Positions 36,272-45,126 of a stretch of DNA of 64,000 bases are shown in pieces; positions within the stretch are counted from its first letter, which is position 1, and each line of letters begins with the position of its first letter. Under the pieces are notes generated by a model. That model was not told the origin of the DNA. It made no database searches and saw nothing but the letters and a program-made list of their open reading frames with translations. The position numbers were made by a program, and so were the translations under genes. Location: assembly GCA_040219295.1 (NCBI GenBank), contig JAVJST010000005.1, forward strand, positions 186,001 to 250,000. Reading direction: 5' to 3'. Source of the stretch: JAVJST01 sp040219295. GTDB lineage: Bacteria; Pseudomonadota; Alphaproteobacteria; Rhodospirillales; Casp-alpha2.

Positions 36272-37321
36272 ATGACTAGTTGGAAGAGACACTGGCAGTA
36301 CTTCACTGCAGGTATTGCCGCGTTCGGACTGGCGACTGCCGCCTTTGTGGGGCCGGTCACCGCGGCGACCACGGAGTTAACCGTTTACACGGCCGTTGAA
36401 GCAGAGGATCTGCAGAAGTATGCGGATCGGTTCAACGAAGATCACCCCGATATCACGATCAAGTGGGTCCGCGACTCCACGGGTATCGTGACGGCGAAAC
36501 TCCTGGCCGAGAAAAACAACCCGCAAGCCGATGTGGTGTGGGGTCTGGCGGCAACGTCTCTCCTGCTCCTCAAGAGCGAAGGGATGCTGGAACCCTACGC
36601 ACCGAAAGGTGTCGAGAAACTCGACAAGAAGTTCGTTGACAATTCGAACCCGCCCACTTGGGTCGGCATGGACGCCTGGGTGGCGTCGATTTGCTACAAC
36701 ACGGTCGAAGCGGCGAAGGCCGGTTTGACGCCGCCGACATCGTGGAAGGATCTGACCAAGCCGATGTACAAGGGCCACGTCATCATGCCGAACCCCAATT
36801 CCTCGGGGACCGGTTTCCTCGACGTGTCGAGCTGGCTGCAGATGTTCGGTGAAGACGGCGGATGGTCCTACATGGACGCATTGCACGAGAACATCGCGCG
36901 TTACACGCATTCGGGTTCGAAGCCGTGCAAACTAGCCGCTGCCGGCGAGATTCCGATCGGCGTTTCGTTCGCGTTCCGAGGCGCCAAATCGAAGGCCGCT
37001 GGAGCACCGCTCGAGATCATCGTGCCTGAGGAAGGTGTTGGCTGGGACATGGAGGCAACGGCGATCATTGCCGGGACCTCCAAGCTCGAGGCTGCCAAGA
37101 CCCTTGTCGATTGGTCGATCACGCGCAAGGCGAACGAAATGTACAATGATGGATACGCCGTCGTCGCCATGCCCGGCGTGGCCAAGCCAGTTGAACATTT
37201 CCCGCCAAACCTGCTCGAGAAGATGATCGACAATGATTTCGAGTTCGCGGCCAACAACCGTAAGCGCATTCTCGCCGAATGGCAGGCGCGTTACGATTCG
37301 AAATCCGAACCCAAGGAATAA
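36272..37321 (+). CDS. ABC transporter substrate-binding protein, 2-aminoethylphosphonate-like
   Basis: 349 residues from ATG 36272. A signal peptide (FTAGIAAFGLATAAF, cleavage near TAA) precedes an iron/2-AEP-type periplasmic binding protein: LTVYTAVEAEDLQKY, ADVVWGLAATSLLLLKSEGML and PNSSGTGFLDVSSW are typical of the PhnS2/AepX group and of Fe3+-binding FbpA relatives. Adjacent ATPase and double permease have the organisation of 2-AEP importers. The substrate remains a prediction. Confidence 0.8.
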   Translation: MTSWKRHWQYFTAGIAAFGLATAAFVGPVTAATTELTVYTAVEAEDLQKYADRFNEDHPDITIKWVRDSTGIVTAKLLAEKNNPQADVVWGLAATSLLLLKSEGMLEPYAPKGVEKLDKKFVDNSNPPTWVGMDAWVASICYNTVEAAKAGLTPPTSWKDLTKPMYKGHVIMPNPNSSGTGFLDVSSWLQMFGEDGGWSYMDALHENIARYTHSGSKPCKLAAAGEIPIGVSFAFRGAKSKAAGAPLEIIVPEEGVGWDMEATAIIAGTSKLEAAKTLVDWSITRKANEMYNDGYAVVAMPGVAKPVEHFPPNLLEKMIDNDFEFAANNRKRILAEWQARYDSKSEPKE

Positions 37322-37332
37322 TCGAAACGAGC

Positions 37333-37380
37333 TGGCCGGCATCTCCCCTTTGTGGGGAGGTGTCGGCCACGTTCTTTTCT
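37333..37380 (+). terminator. Strong hairpin with T-rich tail between SBP and ATPase genes
   Basis: Arms 37333-37348 and 37354-37369 form a 16-bp stem with two G-T pairs around the loop TTTGT, followed by GTTCTTTTCT at 37371-37380. It lies between the binding-protein stop and the ATPase start, so it probably attenuates transcription and raises binding-protein levels relative to the membrane complex, a common ABC-operon design. Confidence 0.8.
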
Positions 37381-37429
37381 GGCACACTATCGTTCCGGCT
37401 TCCGGATCGGAGGCCGGTCGGAGCGCGAT

Positions 37430-38527
37430 ATGACGGAAGCCGATCAGCAAGCATACCTCAGTATCCGGAATCTGACGAAGCGGTTCGGCACCTTTACAGC
37501 GCTGAAGAATGTTTCGTTCGATATTCACGAGGGAGAATTCGTCTGCTTTCTCGGGCCATCGGGTTGCGGCAAGACGACACTATTGCGTGCGATTGCCGGT
37601 CTCGACATCCAGTCCGAAGGCTCGGTCATCCAGGCCGGCCGCGATATATCGGCGCTGCCGCCGACCGAGCGCGACTTCGGCATCGTATTCCAGTCGTATG
37701 CGCTGTTTCCCAACCTGACGATCATCAAGAACGTCGCCTACGGCCTCGAGAACCAGAAACTGCCTGCCGATCAGATCAGGGCCCGCGTTCAGGAACTTCT
37801 GAACTTGGTCGGTTTGCCGGAACAGGGAGCCAAGTATCCGGCGCAGTTATCCGGCGGCCAGCAACAACGGGTCGCGCTGGCCCGCGCGCTGGCGACATCG
37901 CCGGGACTGCTTTTGCTCGACGAGCCGTTGTCCGCGCTTGACGCGAAGGTGCGTGTCCATCTGCGACACGAGGTCAAGGCGCTACAGGAACGGCTCGGCG
38001 TCACCACCATAATGGTGACCCACGATCAGGAGGAAGCTCTCGCCATGGCCGACCGAATTGTCGTCATGGACCACGGCATCATCGAGCAAATCGGCACCCC
38101 GCAGGAAATCTATCGCCGCCCCGCGTCTCTGTTCGTGGCCGACTTCATCGGTGAGATCAACCGGTTTCAAGGTGTCGCGACGGACGTCGGCAAGGTCCGC
38201 ATCGGCGACCTCGAGTTGACCAGCCCAAGGTCGACGCTTGCGACCGATACGCCTTGCGTCGTTGCCGTGCGACCTGAAGACATGGTGCTGTCGGAACCTG
38301 GGGGCGAGACCCCCGTCAACGGATTCAACGCGGTCATCAGCGAATTGGAGTTTCTCGGCGTTACCTGGAAGGTGTTGCTCGACAGTCCCGTCTTCGGCGA
38401 CAGCGGTCTCACCGCAAACGTATCGGTCAACCGCGCGCGGCAAATGAATCTGGAGCAGGGCAAGAACCTCTCGGTGCAGTTCGTCGCCGAGCATCTGCAC
38501 GTTTTCTCGATGCCGCAGGCGTCGTGA
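37430..38527 (+). CDS. ABC transporter ATPase with TOBE domain
   Basis: 365 residues from ATG 37430 (GGAG six bases upstream). Walker A GPSGCGKTT, Q-loop, signature LSGGQQQR, Walker B LLLLDEPLSALD and switch His TMIMVTHD-type (VTHDQEE) are all present. The C-terminal ~115 residues form a TOBE domain. It belongs to the spermidine/iron/2-AEP branch of importer ATPases and energises the adjacent double permease. Confidence 0.92.
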   Translation: MTEADQQAYLSIRNLTKRFGTFTALKNVSFDIHEGEFVCFLGPSGCGKTTLLRAIAGLDIQSEGSVIQAGRDISALPPTERDFGIVFQSYALFPNLTIIKNVAYGLENQKLPADQIRARVQELLNLVGLPEQGAKYPAQLSGGQQQRVALARALATSPGLLLLDEPLSALDAKVRVHLRHEVKALQERLGVTTIMVTHDQEEALAMADRIVVMDHGIIEQIGTPQEIYRRPASLFVADFIGEINRFQGVATDVGKVRIGDLELTSPRSTLATDTPCVVAVRPEDMVLSEPGGETPVNGFNAVISELEFLGVTWKVLLDSPVFGDSGLTANVSVNRARQMNLEQGKNLSVQFVAEHLHVFSMPQAS

Positions 38528-38537
38528 GAGTCCGGCG

Positions 38538-40553
38538 ATGACCGCGTCGACAGACACCGCAACGGCCGCCGCCACGAAAGTGCGCCCGAAACTCGGCCGC
38601 GACGACTGGCTGATGCGGATGTTCATGGCTGTGATCGGCGTTTACCTGCTGGTGACCTTGGCCTTTCCGCTCTACACGATGCTGTCCAAGTCGTTGTCGA
38701 CGTTTTCGGTCGACCTGACGCAGTTCGCTTTTCAGGTCGACAGCGGCGATGGCTGGGGGCCGGAGCTTACGGCGGCCGAGCTCGCCGCCTTGCTGCCAGA
38801 GCCGCCTTACTCCGCAGCGGAGATCAGCGGCGGCAGCGACACGCGGCTCTCTCCCGTCGACTTGTTCCCCGACTTCAATTTTCGTTCGCCGACCCGTTAC
38901 CGGATTCGCAACGTCAGCGAAGGCGGCGCGTTCCTCTTCGGCAGCGAACGCGTGAGCGATACCGAGTGGCACGAGTACGTCAGCAACGATTTCCGCCGCG
39001 TGACCATGCGACCGCGTGCGACCACGGGGCTCGACAACTACAAAGGCTACTTCTCGACACCGTCGCTGTTCTACTCGATCTACAATTCACTGACGATCGC
39101 CGCCATCAGCACGGTGATCACGGTGACGATCGCCTTTGGTCTTGCCTATGCCCTGACGCGCAGCTGCATGCCCTTCAAGGGCGTCGTGCGCATGATCGCC
39201 ATGATCCCTATTTTGGTGCCGTCGCTGCTGCCGGGCATCGCTCTGGTCTATCTGTTTGGCAACCAGGGCGTTCTCAAGGAGTTGTTGTTTGGCCATTCGA
39301 TTTACGGTCCCATCGGAATCGTCATAGGGTCCGTCTTCTTCACCCTGCCGCATGCCTTCATCATCATTCAGACCGCGTTATCGATTTCGGATGCCAGGCT
39401 TTACGAAGCGTCTGAGAGTCTGCGCGCCAGTAAGTGGCGAACGTTCCGGGTCGTGACGCTGCCCGCTGCGCGCTTCGGTCTGATTTCTGCGGCCTTCGTG
39501 GTGTTCAATCTTGTTATCACGGACTTCGGGTTACCCAAGGTCATCGGCGGGCAGTACAATGTGCTTGCGGTCGATATCTACAAGCAGGTCATCGGTCAGC
39601 AGAACTTCGAAATGGGCGCCGTCGTTTCGGTGATCCTGCTGGTCCCGGCGCTTGTTGCGTTCACCGTCGACCGGATCGTTCAGCGCCGACAGGTCTCTGT
39701 GCTGACCGCCCGGTCGGTCGCCTATGAGCCGAAGCCGAACCGGCGGTTTGATACGCTGTGTCTGATTTACTGCGGACTGATTGCGGTATTCATCGTCGGC
39801 CTGCTCGGGATGTGCCAGTACGCTGCCCTCGTGAAGTTCTGGCCGTACGACCTATCGCTGTCACTGAGCAACTACAATTTCGACCGCATGGACGGCGGCG
39901 GCTGGGATTCCTACTGGAACTCCATCGAGCTGGGTTTGTGGACGGCGGCAATCGGCACCTGTGTGATTTTCTCTGGCGGCTATCTGGTCGAGAAGATGCA
40001 AGGGTTCACCGCCGGACGAAACGCGTTTCACATGATTGCCATGATGCCGATGGCGATTCCGGGCATGGTGCTGGGTCTGGCCTACATCTTTTTCTTTAAC
40101 GATCCCGGCAATCCGCTGAACGGCATCTACGGGACCATGGCCATTCTCGTCATCTGCACGGTGACGCACTTCTACACGGTCGGGCACCTCACGTCCCTGA
40201 CCGCGCTAAAGCAGATGGACCGGGAGTTCGAATCCGTCTCGGCATCGCTCAAGCAACCGGTCTGGCGCCTTTTCGCTCGGGTCACAGTGCCGGTCTGCCT
40301 GCCCGCAGTCCTCGACGTCTCCGTGTACATGTTCGTCAATGCGATGACGACAGTGTCGGCGGTGATTTTCCTCTACAGTCCCGACACGACGCTCGCGTCC
40401 GTGGCGGTTCTGAACATGGACGATGCCGGGGATATAGCGCCGGCGGCGGCGATGGGCATGATGATCTTCTACACCAACGCTGTTGCCCGTCTGATTCACC
40501 TCGCGCTCAGCAACGGCGTGCTCAAGCGCACACAGGCGTGGCGGTATCGATAG
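38538..40553 (+). CDS. Double-length ABC transporter permease, 2-AEP (PhnU2)-like
   Basis: 671 residues with two fused BPD_transp_1 permease halves: the first EAA-like loop is EASESLRASKWRTFRVVTLPAARFG and the second KQMDREFESVSASLKQPVWRLFARVT-like. After the first membrane helix there is an unusually long periplasmic segment (about residues 55-150). One polypeptide thus supplies both permease domains of the importer, as in PhnU2-type 2-AEP systems. Starts 10 bases after the ATPase stop. Confidence 0.87.
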   Translation: MTASTDTATAAATKVRPKLGRDDWLMRMFMAVIGVYLLVTLAFPLYTMLSKSLSTFSVDLTQFAFQVDSGDGWGPELTAAELAALLPEPPYSAAEISGGSDTRLSPVDLFPDFNFRSPTRYRIRNVSEGGAFLFGSERVSDTEWHEYVSNDFRRVTMRPRATTGLDNYKGYFSTPSLFYSIYNSLTIAAISTVITVTIAFGLAYALTRSCMPFKGVVRMIAMIPILVPSLLPGIALVYLFGNQGVLKELLFGHSIYGPIGIVIGSVFFTLPHAFIIIQTALSISDARLYEASESLRASKWRTFRVVTLPAARFGLISAAFVVFNLVITDFGLPKVIGGQYNVLAVDIYKQVIGQQNFEMGAVVSVILLVPALVAFTVDRIVQRRQVSVLTARSVAYEPKPNRRFDTLCLIYCGLIAVFIVGLLGMCQYAALVKFWPYDLSLSLSNYNFDRMDGGGWDSYWNSIELGLWTAAIGTCVIFSGGYLVEKMQGFTAGRNAFHMIAMMPMAIPGMVLGLAYIFFFNDPGNPLNGIYGTMAILVICTVTHFYTVGHLTSLTALKQMDREFESVSASLKQPVWRLFARVTVPVCLPAVLDVSVYMFVNAMTTVSAVIFLYSPDTTLASVAVLNMDDAGDIAPAAAMGMMIFYTNAVARLIHLALSNGVLKRTQAWRYR

Positions 40554-40660
40554 CCCGGCAGCCCTGATTCGAGGCGTGTGGGATGTTCATGCGGTTGTCA
40601 ATCGGGTACGTATTTCGCGTCCGGATTGTCCCGTGTCGCGTCGCACAGTAATCTTCCTGC

Positions 40661-41770
40661 ATGACAATAGAACGCATCGATCTCACACTTGCCGTCGAGC
40701 AGGGCATTGTCTCGGAACACCAAGCCGAGCGGTTGCGCGAACTTGCCAGTGCCAGGTCGGGTGACAGCGATTCTACCGTTGATTACTCGCAGGACCCTCG
40801 CGACGAGCCGTTTCGTTTCATGAAGGGATTCGGCGACTTGTTCATCGCTTTGGCGACAATCATCTTAAGCGTAGGATTGTGGACATTGTCGCCGGAATCG
40901 TACTTCAGTCTCGGTGACATTGGCCTGTCGACCAAGATGAACCCTCCGGTTCGGCTGGCGATTGTATTGATCTTGCTAGTTGGTCACTTCGTCATCGGCG
41001 AGACGCTGATTCGACGACGGCGCCTTCCGCTGGCCGGTATGGCGTTGTGCCTGGGCACGGCGTTTTGGGGAGCTAAGCTCTTTTATGGCCTCGTTGACGA
41101 GATCGTTGCATGGGATTCCAGTAGTACGTTCTACCTCAGCGACGAGTATTTCTCCTTAATGTGGTTTTTGAAGGCTTGTGGCGCTGCAATCGCCAGCGCT
41201 GTGTTCTATCTCCGGTATCGTTTGCCATCCGGGCTGTTTATCCTCGCGCTGTTCCTTGTTGCTGCAGGGGCCGCCTATTTGAACACCAAGGGAGTGGATT
41301 GGTCTTCATTGACCAGTCGGATTTTCATTGGGGGTAGCGGCCTGCTTGCTTTCCTTATCGCCACTGGATTCGACGTGTCTGATCGCCAACGGCGTTTCAG
41401 ACGATCTGAGTGCGCGTTCTGGCTTCACCTCGTTGCCGCACCGCTGATGTCCCACGCTATTCTGTCGTATGGGTTTCTGGATTCGCCATCGCTAATCTTG
41501 TTGATTGCCGTATTTGTGGGCCTTTCGTCAGTTTCGTTGTTGATCGACCGTCGAAGTTTTCTCGTTTCCGGCATGATCTATATGGGAATCGCACTCGGAA
41601 CACTGCTCACCAGAAGTGAGATTGTCGTTGATCAGAAGGCGGCGTTGACGGTGTGTATTGTTGGCGCCATCGCGCTCGCATTGGGATTGGGATGGGAACT
41701 CGTTCGTCGCCGATTGGTGGCGTTGATACCCGACGGTCGGTTCAAGCGATTGCTGCCAGACCCAGCCTAG
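40661..41770 (+). CDS. Multi-spanning membrane protein, DUF2157-like
   Basis: 369 residues. A soluble N-terminus (MTIERIDLTLAVEQGIVSEHQAERL) resembles the N-terminal segment of DUF2157 proteins, followed by about ten hydrophobic segments. Its codons use more A/T at third positions than neighbouring genes, which hints at a different history. The stop overlaps by a few bases with the convergent ACR3 gene. Function unknown. Confidence 0.75.
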   Translation: MTIERIDLTLAVEQGIVSEHQAERLRELASARSGDSDSTVDYSQDPRDEPFRFMKGFGDLFIALATIILSVGLWTLSPESYFSLGDIGLSTKMNPPVRLAIVLILLVGHFVIGETLIRRRRLPLAGMALCLGTAFWGAKLFYGLVDEIVAWDSSSTFYLSDEYFSLMWFLKACGAAIASAVFYLRYRLPSGLFILALFLVAAGAAYLNTKGVDWSSLTSRIFIGGSGLLAFLIATGFDVSDRQRRFRRSECAFWLHLVAAPLMSHAILSYGFLDSPSLILLIAVFVGLSSVSLLIDRRSFLVSGMIYMGIALGTLLTRSEIVVDQKAALTVCIVGAIALALGLGWELVRRRLVALIPDGRFKRLLPDPA

Positions 41771-42846
41771 GCAGGGAACCAGCCGCGCGTGCGGTTGGCG
41801 AGCGCGACCAGCGACAGCATCACCGGAACCTCGACCAGCACGCCGACGACCGTGGTCAAGGCCGCGCCGGAATTCAGTCCGAACAGGCTGATGGCGACGG
41901 CGACGGCAAGCTCGAAGAAGTTCGACGTGCCGATCAGCGCGCAGGGTGCCGCGACGTTGAACGGTACGCGCCAGGCCCAGGCGGCGGCATAGGCGACGGC
42001 GAAGATGCCGTAGGACTGGACCAGCAGCGGCACCGCGATCAGCGCAATGACAAGCGGCCGGTCGAGAATCACGTGACCCTGGAAACCGAACAGCAGCACG
42101 ACGGTGGCGAGGAGTGCGATCACCGAAACCGGCTTGATGCGTCCGGTGAAGCGCGCGACGGCCGCGTCGGCGGTCTCGCCGGAGCCCTTGTGGCTGCTCA
42201 GCCAGCGCCGCGTCGCCATGCCGGCGCAGAGCGGGATCACGACGTAGAGCCCGACCGAGAGTATCAGCGTCTCCCACGGCACGACGATGTCGGTGACGCC
42301 GAGCAGCAGCGCGACGATCGGCGCGAACGCGAACACCATGATGACGTCGTTCACCGAAACCTGGACCAGGGTATAGGTGGCGTCGCCCCGGGTCAGTTGG
42401 GACCAGACGAAGACCATGGCGGTACACGGCGCGGCGCCGAGCAGGATCAGTCCGGCGATGTACTGCTGCGCGTCGGCCGGCTGGATGAGATCGACGAACA
42501 GGATTTCGAAGAACGCGATGCCGAGCGCCACCATGGTGAACGGCTTGATCAGCCAGTTGACGGCGATGGTAATCACGAGTCCTTTCGGCCGGTCGCCAAT
42601 GTGGCGCAGGCTGGCGAAATCGACGTTGACCATCATCGGATAGACCATGCCCCAGATGAGCACGGCGACGACCAGGTTCACCGAGGCGATTTCGAGGTTG
42701 GCCAGGACACCGAACATGCCAGGTGCCAGGTTGCCAAGCGCGATGCCCGCGGCGATGCAGAGCGCCACCCAGACCGACAGCCATTTCTCGAAGAAGCCGA
42801 TGCCGCCCGGTTGTGCCGGTGCTGCCACGGTGTTTTCCAGCGCCAT
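41767..42846 (-). CDS. ACR3-family arsenite efflux permease
   Basis: 359 residues with ten membrane segments. The essential Cys is conserved in LLGAAPCTAMVFVWS, and the C-terminal AAPCALIGTSNFFELAVAVAISLFG is an ACR3 hallmark. It exports arsenite. No arsR or arsC is adjacent; an ArsR-regulated permease lies about 11 kb away. The start ATG 42846 has AAGG shortly upstream. Confidence 0.93.
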   Translation of the reverse strand: MALENTVAAPAQPGGIGFFEKWLSVWVALCIAAGIALGNLAPGMFGVLANLEIASVNLVVAVLIWGMVYPMMVNVDFASLRHIGDRPKGLVITIAVNWLIKPFTMVALGIAFFEILFVDLIQPADAQQYIAGLILLGAAPCTAMVFVWSQLTRGDATYTLVQVSVNDVIMVFAFAPIVALLLGVTDIVVPWETLILSVGLYVVIPLCAGMATRRWLSSHKGSGETADAAVARFTGRIKPVSVIALLATVVLLFGFQGHVILDRPLVIALIAVPLLVQSYGIFAVAYAAAWAWRVPFNVAAPCALIGTSNFFELAVAVAISLFGLNSGAALTTVVGVLVEVPVMLSLVALANRTRGWFPA

Positions 42847-43020
42847 GTCGCGTTAACCTTGTCATTGACGATGCGTCGAACCATCCGGATACCCGATCGC
42901 CCGTCAGGCGGCAATCCCTCGATCGCCAATCTTGCCGGCGGTACGGCGGGTTCCCGTTAACGGTTTCCTGTTGGTATCCTGACAGCATTCGAGAATATCC
43001 AGGATGAACGGACCAACCGG

Positions 43021-43497
43021 ATGCCGCTCTTCGAAGTCAGTGACGATCCCAATGACTCGCCTGTCTGGCGACGGGAGTCGCGGGCATTCAGCGGGTTGAA
43101 GTCAGCGCTGCTCGGCGCGCTTTGCGGCGGCGTCATCGTTGTTGTTGTGGGGTTCACGCTTGGCGGTTGGGTGACCTCGGATTTCGCCGACGACCGGGCC
43201 CGCGACGAGGCGGCCCGTCAGGTCATCGCGACCAAGGCCGCGTTCTGTGTCGGCCGGCTTTTGGACGAGCCGGATTGGAAAAGGCTCCTCCTCGACATCC
43301 ACGGCATGCAGTCGTTTGCCAGGCCCATGCAGATCGCGCGTGCCGGGTGGGCGACCATGCCGGGGACCAAGACGCCCGACAAGGTGGTGGCGGCCCATTG
43401 CGCGGATGCCGTCAATCGCATCGTCGTGGGTGGGTCTGCCGCCGCCGGTTACTTGCCAGGCGGTACGACGATCGGGGATGCCGGGCAGGCGAACTGA
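43021..43497 (+). CDS. Small single-pass membrane protein of unknown function
   Basis: 158 residues. A basic N-terminus precedes one membrane helix (about residues 26-52, LLGALCGGVIVVVVGFTLGGW), then a charged soluble domain containing a Cys (residue about 75) and a DIHGMQSFARP stretch. I do not recognise a family. It lies divergent from ACR3 and convergent with the phosphoesterase gene, 5 bases from that gene's end. Confidence 0.65.
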   Translation: MPLFEVSDDPNDSPVWRRESRAFSGLKSALLGALCGGVIVVVVGFTLGGWVTSDFADDRARDEAARQVIATKAAFCVGRLLDEPDWKRLLLDIHGMQSFARPMQIARAGWATMPGTKTPDKVVAAHCADAVNRIVVGGSAAAGYLPGGTTIGDAGQAN

Positions 43498-43502
43498 CCG
43501 AG

Positions 43503-45122
43503 CTAGCGGCAGGCGTTGGATCCGATCGAGCGGCGGCCGGTTGGGACTGCATCTGTTTCGTCGCTCCGCCAGTACCATAACTTGGCTTCGGGGAGGCCTA
43601 GTCTGTAACGGACCTCGACGTAAGTGTAACACGGTGCCAATTCGCTGAGGTCGATCAGCCGCAGGCCCTCGCCCGGGGTGACGTCACGGCCAAGTTCCTC
43701 GGATTTCTCGGCGACGCGTTCGAGGAAAGCCTCCTCGCCGACGACGCGTTGAAAGGCGCCTGTGTTCACTACGGTCACCTTGTAATCGCCCGGCAACGAG
43801 ACGGCGTGGGGTATCTCGTACTTGTGAGTATGCCCGTAGATGAACAGTGTCATGTCGCCGTACGTCTTGCGACGCTCGATGAGATGTTGGCGCACGACCT
43901 TTGGACGAGAGGAGAAAATCGCTTCGATCGCGGCACCCAACTGAACGTCGATGCACAACTGATCGCGGTTACGGGCGGCAAGCTGTTCGCACAGAGAGCG
44001 GACCTCGTCGTCAGAGAGCGCCGACTCGTCCATCGCGGTCGCGCTCAGCGCCTCTCGGAGTTCGGCAGCCTTCGCTGTATCCCCGAGCAGCAGGGCGCGG
44101 AACGGGTCGTCGTCGGCGAGTGCGTTGGCGAACAGCATATGCCCCATTTCGCGGCCCGCCTCGACGTCCCAGACGATCTGCCCGCTCATGGGATCGGTCT
44201 GCGGCCCGAGGACCTGCAGCTTCTGAACCAGCGACGTCTCGAGCAGATTGAACACGAGGAAGCGTACGGCGTCGGCGATGCTCTGGCCGATGCCGACGTC
44301 GGCCATGCGGTACCGTACCGCGGCGGTCTCCGGTGCCAGGTTGTCGACGATCGGGTAGGGTGGGACATCGTCGTTGCCGGCCTCGACCTCGTTGAACACC
44401 GATTGCACGAAGTTCTCGCCCCATGGCCGGATCATCCGGTATGTGCCTCGGCGGTCCGCCTTTACGACCATGCCGGGCCAGTCGTCGTACTTGTTCACGT
44501 CGCTGCCGATCTGGTGGCCGTGCTCGACAATGATCCTGCCGTCTCCGGAGACCCACAGGCCGTCGGTCACCAGATTGATGCGGCCGCTCTGCTCGTTGAA
44601 TGCTTCGCCGAGTGGACGCCAGACGTCCGCTATTAGCAGCGCCGCATCGTGGTTGCCTGGAATGATATGCAGACGATTGTTGCCGGCCTCAGCGAACTTT
44701 CGGAGCTCGTCAAACTCCTCGGTGTGTCCCGCGACGATGCCGCGCACGACGGCGGCCATCTCCGGCACCGTACACCCCAGATCGGCGCCGCCGTCGGTGC
44801 ACGCGATCATGTCGGGCACCTGCCACATCTCAAGGAAATCACCGACGATGATCAGGTCGACACGATCCTCACCCGCTTCGCGTGCCTCTTCGAGGAAACT
44901 GGCGAGGGCCCTCGGCCAGCGAAAGTCCTCCGTCGGGCTCCAGTTCCCGGCACCGTCGCGACCGAAACCCATGTGGCTGTCGCTGATCAGGAAGATGGTC
45001 CGTTCGCCGTCGCCGACCGGCGCGATATAGTGGGATACGGCAGCGGGCGGCGGATCGCCTGCAATCGGCGCGCAGCACGCGGTTAGAATGGTGATGGACA
45101 AGCTGGCCAGGATACTGCGCAT
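43503..45122 (-). CDS. Calcineurin-like metallophosphoesterase lipoprotein
   Basis: 539 residues from ATG 45122. A lipoprotein signal peptide ends in the lipobox LTAC (C16, followed by a second Cys). The metallophosphoesterase motifs are DSH at 48-50, GDFLE at 94-98, GNHD at 156-159, HGHQ at 201-204 and GHTH at 430-433, with a long helical insert between the last two. It starts 4 bases after the stop of the CHAT gene, so it is its operon partner. It is larger than typical UDP-2,3-diacylglucosamine hydrolases and its substrate is unknown. Confidence 0.9.
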   Translation of the reverse strand: MRSILASLSITILTACCAPIAGDPPPAAVSHYIAPVGDGERTIFLISDSHMGFGRDGAGNWSPTEDFRWPRALASFLEEAREAGEDRVDLIIVGDFLEMWQVPDMIACTDGGADLGCTVPEMAAVVRGIVAGHTEEFDELRKFAEAGNNRLHIIPGNHDAALLIADVWRPLGEAFNEQSGRINLVTDGLWVSGDGRIIVEHGHQIGSDVNKYDDWPGMVVKADRRGTYRMIRPWGENFVQSVFNEVEAGNDDVPPYPIVDNLAPETAAVRYRMADVGIGQSIADAVRFLVFNLLETSLVQKLQVLGPQTDPMSGQIVWDVEAGREMGHMLFANALADDDPFRALLLGDTAKAAELREALSATAMDESALSDDEVRSLCEQLAARNRDQLCIDVQLGAAIEAIFSSRPKVVRQHLIERRKTYGDMTLFIYGHTHKYEIPHAVSLPGDYKVTVVNTGAFQRVVGEEAFLERVAEKSEELGRDVTPGEGLRLIDLSELAPCYTYVEVRYRLGLPEAKLWYWRSDETDAVPTGRRSIGSNACR

Positions 45123-45126
45123 CGGA

